Part shown: positions 60,543 through 64,000 of the stretch, piece after piece
How positions within the stretch are numbered: the first letter of the stretch is position 1
Layout of the letters: every line of letters begins with the position of its first letter
Source of the DNA: Pelomonas sp047654805
GTDB lineage: Bacteria > Pseudomonadota > Gammaproteobacteria > Burkholderiales > Burkholderiaceae_C
Direction: 5' to 3'
NCBI RefSeq assembly: GCF_047654805.1
Contig: NZ_JASGIV010000001.1
Location: forward strand, 1,922,001-1,986,000
DNA: 64,000 nucleotides
Made by a program: the position numbers and the translations under genes
The notes under the pieces: generated by a model
What the model saw: only the letters and a program-made list of their open reading frames with translations
Told to the model about the DNA's origin: nothing
The model's database searches: none

Positions 60543-60732
60543 CAAACCAAAAAGTACGTCAGTTCCTCATGGAACAGAACACTAGCGCAAGCTGCCTGTT
60601 TGGAGGAAAGAAGGGCCTCCGACAACCCACACGGCAACGTCTCACGACGTGGCTGTAGACGATGTCCTACTGCGTATAGGCACCCACGGGCTAGCTTCGT
60701 GTCTGCCGGCAAGATTTACTTCACTGCCAAGG
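60543..60732 (-). other. possible small RNA region between two hairpins
   Basis: About 190 bp between the 60733-60776 hairpin and the strong minus-strand terminator at 60518-60542, with no open frame worth calling. It contains small self-complementary parts (GGAGG...CCTCC at 60602-60620, ACGTC...GACGT near 60640). A terminator so far (255 bp) from the last gene suggests a transcribed untranslated region or a small RNA. Confidence 0.3.
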
Positions 60733-60776
60733 CCAAGAGCCGTCCCGCAGACGGTTGCCCACGGGACGGCCCTTGG
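60733..60776 (-). terminator. long hairpin after the 419-aa gene
   Basis: CCAAGAGCCGTCCCG (60733-60747) pairs with CGGGACGGCCCTTGG (60762-60776) over 15 positions with one mismatch. It lies 20 bp past the stop of the minus-strand 419-aa gene. No T-run follows. Confidence 0.5.
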
Positions 60777-60796
60777 TTCGACCAGTCCGTAACTCG

Positions 60797-62056
60797 TCAG
60801 TCGTCGTTCTCGCTGTAGGGAGCCTCGTTGTCCGCGTCGAGGTCGTCGAACCGGCCGATGCCGAACTTCTCACCGAGGTCCGCAAGACGCTCGTTCGCGC
60901 CATTGCTCATGCGCAGGGTGTCCCTCATGGCATCGCGCATCTCCCCCTTCACGGCCTCGGTCGGGTTCAGCTGGTCGATGATGGTGTAACTGAGGCGCGC
61001 GCCCGTATAGAACACGCTGTAGTCCAGCGATTCGGCGGCGATGTGCATGTCGTCCGACTGCGAGAGAAGCCAGCGCAGGTCGTCAAGGCAAGGTGCCCAC
61101 TTGACGAGCTGCACGTGGATTTCATGGTCCATGCCACGTGGGTAGGGCTTGCCAAGCGGCTCGCTGTCTGCCGCCTCCATGTCAGTCTCGGTCCAACTCC
61201 AGATGTACGGAGCGAGGATGGCGCGCGCCAGCAGGACGTCGTTCAGGTACTCAGCACGGAACGCCAACTTGCGCCGTTCGGCCGCCGACAGCTCTGCCGG
61301 GGCGCGATGGTCCGGCGGCGCGTCATCGTAAGGGCTCCAGCCCTCGTACTGGCACCCGAACTCGGTTGCACGGCGGAGCAGGTCGACAGAGTCCGAGAGG
61401 ACGATTTCGGCGGTCATCCTCACGTAGCGCCGGACCAGCACGATGCGCATATCGAGAGTCTCGGCGGGCTGGTAGATGCGCAAGCCGTGGGCGAGGTCGG
61501 GGCTATAGACGCAGATATCGGCCTGCAGGCGTTCGGCAGCGAGCTGGGTCGGGGCGTGAATGGTGTGGTGCAGGTCATGGAAGATGGGCTCGCCGCTGAC
61601 CCTGTAGCGGTTCTTCTTGCCGCGTAGGAAGAGCACGCGCTCCGCAAGTGAAACTGCCTCCTCAAAGGTCGCGGTGTCCTTGAACTTTTCCTCTGTGAAA
61701 CCGCGCTTTTTCAGGAGCCCGGCCGCTTGAGTCCGCTCCTTGGTCATCGGTCGCTGAACCTGGCTCAAGTAAACAGGGATGGTCTGCTGAGGGGTGTGGA
61801 GATAGCTCACCTTCGGAGTGGCTCGATGCTTCTCAGCAAGGGTCTTTAGCAGCGCGTCTCCTCGCGCCAGGACCTCGTTGGCGTGTGCCAGGTCTTCCTT
61901 GAGGGTGCGCTTCTTTGAGGCCTTCCTCTTCGGCTTGGCGGCTTGCTCGTTGGCGGCGGGGGAGACCGGGAATGAAACGACGTTGCCGACGGCGGTCAGT
62001 TCGGTCGAGGGGCGGCTGGGGGTCGGGGTGGTGCTGGGGGACTTGGAGGTGGGCAT
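60797..62056 (-). CDS. 419-aa unknown protein
   Basis: A protein of 419 aa with a Lys/Ser/Pro-rich start (1-50, including KPKRKASKKRTLKEDL), a helical segment, and an alpha/beta body (e.g. RMTAEIVLSDSVDLLRRATE, then DDMHIAAESLDYSVFYTGAR). The end is acidic (DDLDADNEAPYSENDD). No family recognised and no catalytic motif seen. It is downstream of the 62152 gene in the same direction with a 95-bp gap. It might be the replication or maintenance protein that recognises the repeats at 63431-63771, but nothing in the sequence shows that. Confidence 0.6.
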   Translation of the reverse strand: MPTSKSPSTTPTPSRPSTELTAVGNVVSFPVSPAANEQAAKPKRKASKKRTLKEDLAHANEVLARGDALLKTLAEKHRATPKVSYLHTPQQTIPVYLSQVQRPMTKERTQAAGLLKKRGFTEEKFKDTATFEEAVSLAERVLFLRGKKNRYRVSGEPIFHDLHHTIHAPTQLAAERLQADICVYSPDLAHGLRIYQPAETLDMRIVLVRRYVRMTAEIVLSDSVDLLRRATEFGCQYEGWSPYDDAPPDHRAPAELSAAERRKLAFRAEYLNDVLLARAILAPYIWSWTETDMEAADSEPLGKPYPRGMDHEIHVQLVKWAPCLDDLRWLLSQSDDMHIAAESLDYSVFYTGARLSYTIIDQLNPTEAVKGEMRDAMRDTLRMSNGANERLADLGEKFGIGRFDDLDADNEAPYSENDD

Positions 62057-62151
62057 GTGGCTGTCTACAGGCGTGTCTGGGCCGTCCGCGCCGAAGAGGC
62101 TGTGCGGACGTGGATGAGAGGCGGGGAGGGGAGGCGCTCGGGCTGAGCGCG

Positions 62152-62604
62152 TCAGGCCGGCTTGTGCGGCGTCGCGGTGCCAGCGGGCCTCAGCTTGCTG
62201 GGCCGAATGACGACCACCGGCTCGTTATGGAACGACAGGTCCAGGAGGTACATGAAGCGGCACTCCGCGTCGTCAAGGCCGAGCGCGCGCCATCGTGCTT
62301 CGCCCAGTCGCGGCCCGTCACCGCGTACGGAGAGCACGGCGTTGTTCTCACGTCGCAGCTGCCGGAACTGCATGGCCTTGGCCACCATGCCGAGGTGCGA
62401 CGGGTTGTCGAGAGTCAGGGACCAGCGACTGCCGCGCATGCTGAGGGTCGCGGATACGAACGGAACTTGCTTGCCCCGGATGACACGGTAGTCCGTTTTA
62501 AGGGAAACGTGACAAATTTGCTTGGCCAGAGGCGTCTTTGTTTTGCGCTTGCGAGTCTTGGGCGTTTTTTCTGTCATGAGCGATGGTGGGTACTTTCTAG
62601 GCAA
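62152..62604 (-). CDS. 150-aa basic hypothetical protein
   Basis: A 150-aa protein with a strongly basic start (TEKTPKTRKRKTKTPLAKQI) and an end of compact alpha/beta character (FMYLLDLSFHNEPVVVIRPS). I use the TTG at 62604 because GCAGGGAA lies 6 nt upstream; an ATG at 62577 gives 141 aa but has no ribosome site. It is likely nucleic-acid binding because of the N-terminal charge; no family recognised. Confidence 0.55.
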   Translation of the reverse strand: MPRKYPPSLMTEKTPKTRKRKTKTPLAKQICHVSLKTDYRVIRGKQVPFVSATLSMRGSRWSLTLDNPSHLGMVAKAMQFRQLRRENNAVLSVRGDGPRLGEARWRALGLDDAECRFMYLLDLSFHNEPVVVIRPSKLRPAGTATPHKPA

Positions 62605-63099
62605 AGCGATTCCCTGCCGCAGATAAGCGGCAATTGAATCGGTTGGTTTTGTTGGTTCTCTGGCGGTTGACGTCAGACCGCGGTAGAGCAGGATTTAAAG
62701 TCCTGGTGTATCAACGGTGGCGTGTACTTAGCCGCCGTCCGGCTCAGAGGGGAGTCGGAACCCAAACTTCCGGGACGCTGCTTCTTTGCCTCTTCACTTG
62801 TGGTGACCCGGGGCTCAGCGGTAGCAGAAGTCGTTTAACACTGAATTTGGCCTTTAGGCTCTGGGACTCAGTGAGGCCATTTTAAAGCTTATAACCAGAT
62901 TTGTCGACATTACTCGATTTGCTGGGTTTCCCTGATATAAAGAAATTGTTTCTTTCAAGGGGTATTGAAAGAATGAATATTCTCAAGCTGCCTTTGCGCG
63001 TGAATAGGTCGCGGTTGGACCGCCAGCTTGGCCCGCCGCTTCCGCGGGCGCTGGCAACATGCGCCGTGGCTGCGCTAGGCAGCAGGGAGAGAGGGAAGC
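62605..63099. other. AT-richer intergenic region with an inverted repeat and a tRNA-like fragment
   Basis: About 495 bp. It holds an anticodon-arm-like hairpin CAGGA-TTTAAAG-TCCTG (62689-62705) with preceding GGTAGAG, a T-arm-like CGGAA-CCCAAAC-TTCCG (62757-62773), a hairpin TGGCCT...AGGCCA (62848-62879) followed by TTTTAA, a -10-like TATAAA around 62936 and a 9-bp inverted repeat at 62950-62973. The arms are too far apart for a working tRNA. The composition is clearly lower in GC than the genes around it. Confidence 0.4.
62950..62973. promoter_or_regulatory. 9-bp-arm inverted repeat
   Basis: TTCTTTCAA-GGGGTA-TTGAAAGAA is a perfect inverted repeat with a 6-bp centre. It lies just after TATAAAG (62936-62942), so it is placed like an operator for a plus-strand promoter leading to the 63100 gene. 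A possible ATG overlaps its end. Confidence 0.45.
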
Positions 63100-63354
63100 A
63101 TGCTGAGGTGCGGCGACAAGTTGCGGCTGACGGCGTCCGAGCGGGAGTTCGTATCGGTCGCAGCAGGCAGGGACGTCAACCCGACGTCCGTTGATGAGTA
63201 CAACCGCCTCGTGGACTCAACCCACGAAATCCTGGTGGCCCAAGCCGATGCTGCTGAGGTCTACATGCAGCCGGACGGCGTTGACCTCGGCGAAGGGCCC
63301 GAGCTGCGAATCATGGCGGCGCTGCTCCAAGCGACACGCCTTGAAGAGGGCTGA
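63100..63354 (+). CDS. 84-aa hypothetical protein
   Basis: An 84-aa acidic protein (KLRLTASEREFVSVAAGRDV, then SVDEYNRLVDSTHEILVAQA) starting at an ATG with GGGAGAGAGGG 3-13 nt upstream. No family recognised. It is the last gene before the direct-repeat array and nrdR. Confidence 0.6.
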   Translation: MLRCGDKLRLTASEREFVSVAAGRDVNPTSVDEYNRLVDSTHEILVAQADAAEVYMQPDGVDLGEGPELRIMAALLQATRLEEG

Positions 63355-63430
63355 CTAGCGGACCGAAACGGCCCCTGAATCGCTACACCGGGAAGGCCAT
63401 CTGTACTTCTCAAGCCGCCCCGGCTCGCCA

Positions 63431-63771
63431 GCGTAAAACCTATTGGCAAACGTGGCCGGCACAGAGCCGATTGGCAAACTACGTTCTGGCGTACAACCTA
63501 TTGGCAAACGGGCGTTTTGGCGTACAACCTATTGGAAAAAAAGAGCCTTTTTGAGGGCTGAGGAGCCCAAAGCGCAAAAAGCTGCGCGTTCCGAGTTTTC
63601 GCGACGTCCCGTCGCTGAATCGGTCGATGCACCTATAGGAACTCACTTCCCTGGGTGGCGTACAACTTGTTTGTCAAAAACTCGCCGGTTTTAGGCCTTC
63701 CAGCGTAGAACCCTTTGTCAAAAAGGTCCTGGAGTACAACCTATTGGCAGAGGGTACAACTTGTTTGGAAA
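63431..63771 (+). repeat. array of eight direct repeats (iteron-like)
   Basis: Eight copies, all in one orientation, of a motif near GCGTACAACCTATTGGCAAA begin at 63431, 63459, 63489, 63520, 63658, 63703, 63732 and 63752. Copies 3 and 4 are nearly identical; copies 5 and 8 have the variant CTTGTTTG in place of CCTATTGG. Four copies in each half flank a 118-bp middle with small hairpins. The spacing of 20-45 bp, often about 30, resembles initiator-binding iterons of plasmid origins; partition or transposase sites are alternatives. Confidence 0.75.
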
Positions 63772-63806
63772 AAACCAGCCGATCAGATACCGTTCCGGTG
63801 GATCGG
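63766..63806 (-). terminator. Rho-independent terminator of nrdR
   Basis: On the minus strand, 12 bp after the nrdR stop, GATCGG...ACCG-TTC-CGGT...CCGATC (63779-63806) folds into a hairpin with a small internal bulge and is followed by CTGGTTTTTTCC. The T-run overlaps the last copy of the repeat array. Confidence 0.7.
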
Positions 63807-63817
63807 ATCTACCCGGG

Positions 63818-64000
63818 TCAGATTTCCCGGATCAACTGCCGGAACTCGTCGACGTCCTCGAAACTGCGGTAGACCGAAGCGAAACGTACGTAGGCCACCT
63901 TGTCGATGCGCTTCAATTCGCGCATGACCAGTTCGCCCAGGCGCGTCGACGCGATCTCGCGCGCACCGCTGGCGAGCAGCTTCTCCTCGATGCGGTTGAT
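63818..64000 (-). CDS. nrdR: NrdR transcriptional repressor, C-terminal part (runs off the window)
   Basis: The last 60 residues of NrdR are visible on the minus strand: INRIEEKLLASG, then STRLGELVMRELK, VAYVRFASVYRSF and the end FRQLIREI. NrdR is the zinc-ribbon/ATP-cone repressor of ribonucleotide reductase genes; the part seen is the end of the ATP-cone domain. The start lies beyond 64000. It is a core gene of the host (in Burkholderiales usually behind glyA) and marks the edge of the island. The wording of the tail is typical of betaproteobacteria. Confidence 0.92.
   Translation of the reverse strand: MNRIEEKLLASGAREIASTRLGELVMRELKRIDKVAYVRFASVYRSFEDVDEFRQLIREI

Noticed and set aside
60600..60680. 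Likeness to RNase P RNA (GAGGAAAG ... GGGC) and to a short 23S rRNA segment (ACGTCGTGAGACG)
   Set aside because: Each match is only about 8-13 nt; no other conserved element of either RNA is present.
62655..62790. Functional tRNA-Leu(UAA)
   Set aside because: The anticodon and T-arm-like hairpins are too far apart, the T-loop lacks TT, and no pairing acceptor stem or CCA is found.
1..64000. CRISPR array or cas genes
   Set aside because: No regularly spaced identical repeats of CRISPR length and no Cas1/Cas2-like protein; the repeats at 63431-63771 are irregular in spacing and sequence.

Overview
The window is about 64 kb of GC-rich DNA that reads as a large accessory (genomic-island / defence-island) region of a betaproteobacterium, most likely in the Burkholderiales. 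The only clearly core gene is the 3' end of nrdR at the right edge (63818-64000, minus strand), followed by its own terminator, so the right boundary of the island is near 63.4-63.8 kb. The left boundary is outside the window. Everything else is typical island content: recognisable anti-phage systems, a transposition module, local regulators, small hypothetical genes and gene remnants.

Layout. (1) 0.2-3.2 kb: a GHKL ATPase gene facing a three-gene operon (STAS-like/winged-helix protein, small protein, DUF4417-like Cys-rich protein); I do not know this as a named system. (2) 3.6-8.0 kb: a Gabija-type pair (OLD-family ATPase-TOPRIM GajA, UvrD-like GajB) preceded by an unknown gene. (3) 8.1-15.7 kb: a Tn7-like transposition module in the order tnsA, tnsB, tnsC, tniQ, unknown fifth gene, with a second truncated tnsA translationally coupled in front of the full one; a DUF6471 gene and a 22-bp perfect palindrome sit upstream. 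By analogy to Tn7, regions 1 and 2 may be cargo of this element. (4) 16.5-24.4 kb: a six-gene minus-strand cluster: WYL regulator, 92-aa protein, 59-aa protein, YdjM-like membrane protein, AddB-like nuclease and AddA-like helicase-nuclease. (5) 24.8-30.9 kb: small accessory genes, including an operon behind a near-consensus LexA/SOS box and two broken gene remnants (SEC-C, UvrD motif VI). (6) 31.0-36.7 kb: a translationally coupled pair (533-aa unknown plus 824-aa PLD-type protein) and a TPR-like protein. (7) 36.8-44.7 kb: a Wadjet system (jetABCD) with a divergent WYL regulator and a trailing XRE regulator whose paralogue lies 11 kb upstream. (8) 44.7-53.3 kb: a Zorya type I system (zorABCD) behind a ribbon-helix-helix gene. 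(9) 53.6-63.4 kb: an H-NS-like protein, a membrane patatin-like lipase, a membrane/coiled-coil protein, a glycosylase-like protein, a HAD-like protein and several unknown genes. (10) 63.43-63.77 kb: eight directly repeated 20-bp motifs beside nrdR, resembling iterons.

How it fits together: at least three named defence systems (Gabija, Wadjet, Zorya) are interleaved with three or four unnamed multigene cassettes of the same character (nuclease, helicase, ATPase, regulator). Nearly every cassette has its own small transcription factor (STAS-wH, DUF6471, two WYL, two XRE, one RHH) and for several a matching inverted repeat is visible at the promoter. All functional statements rest on motif recognition by eye; no database search was run.
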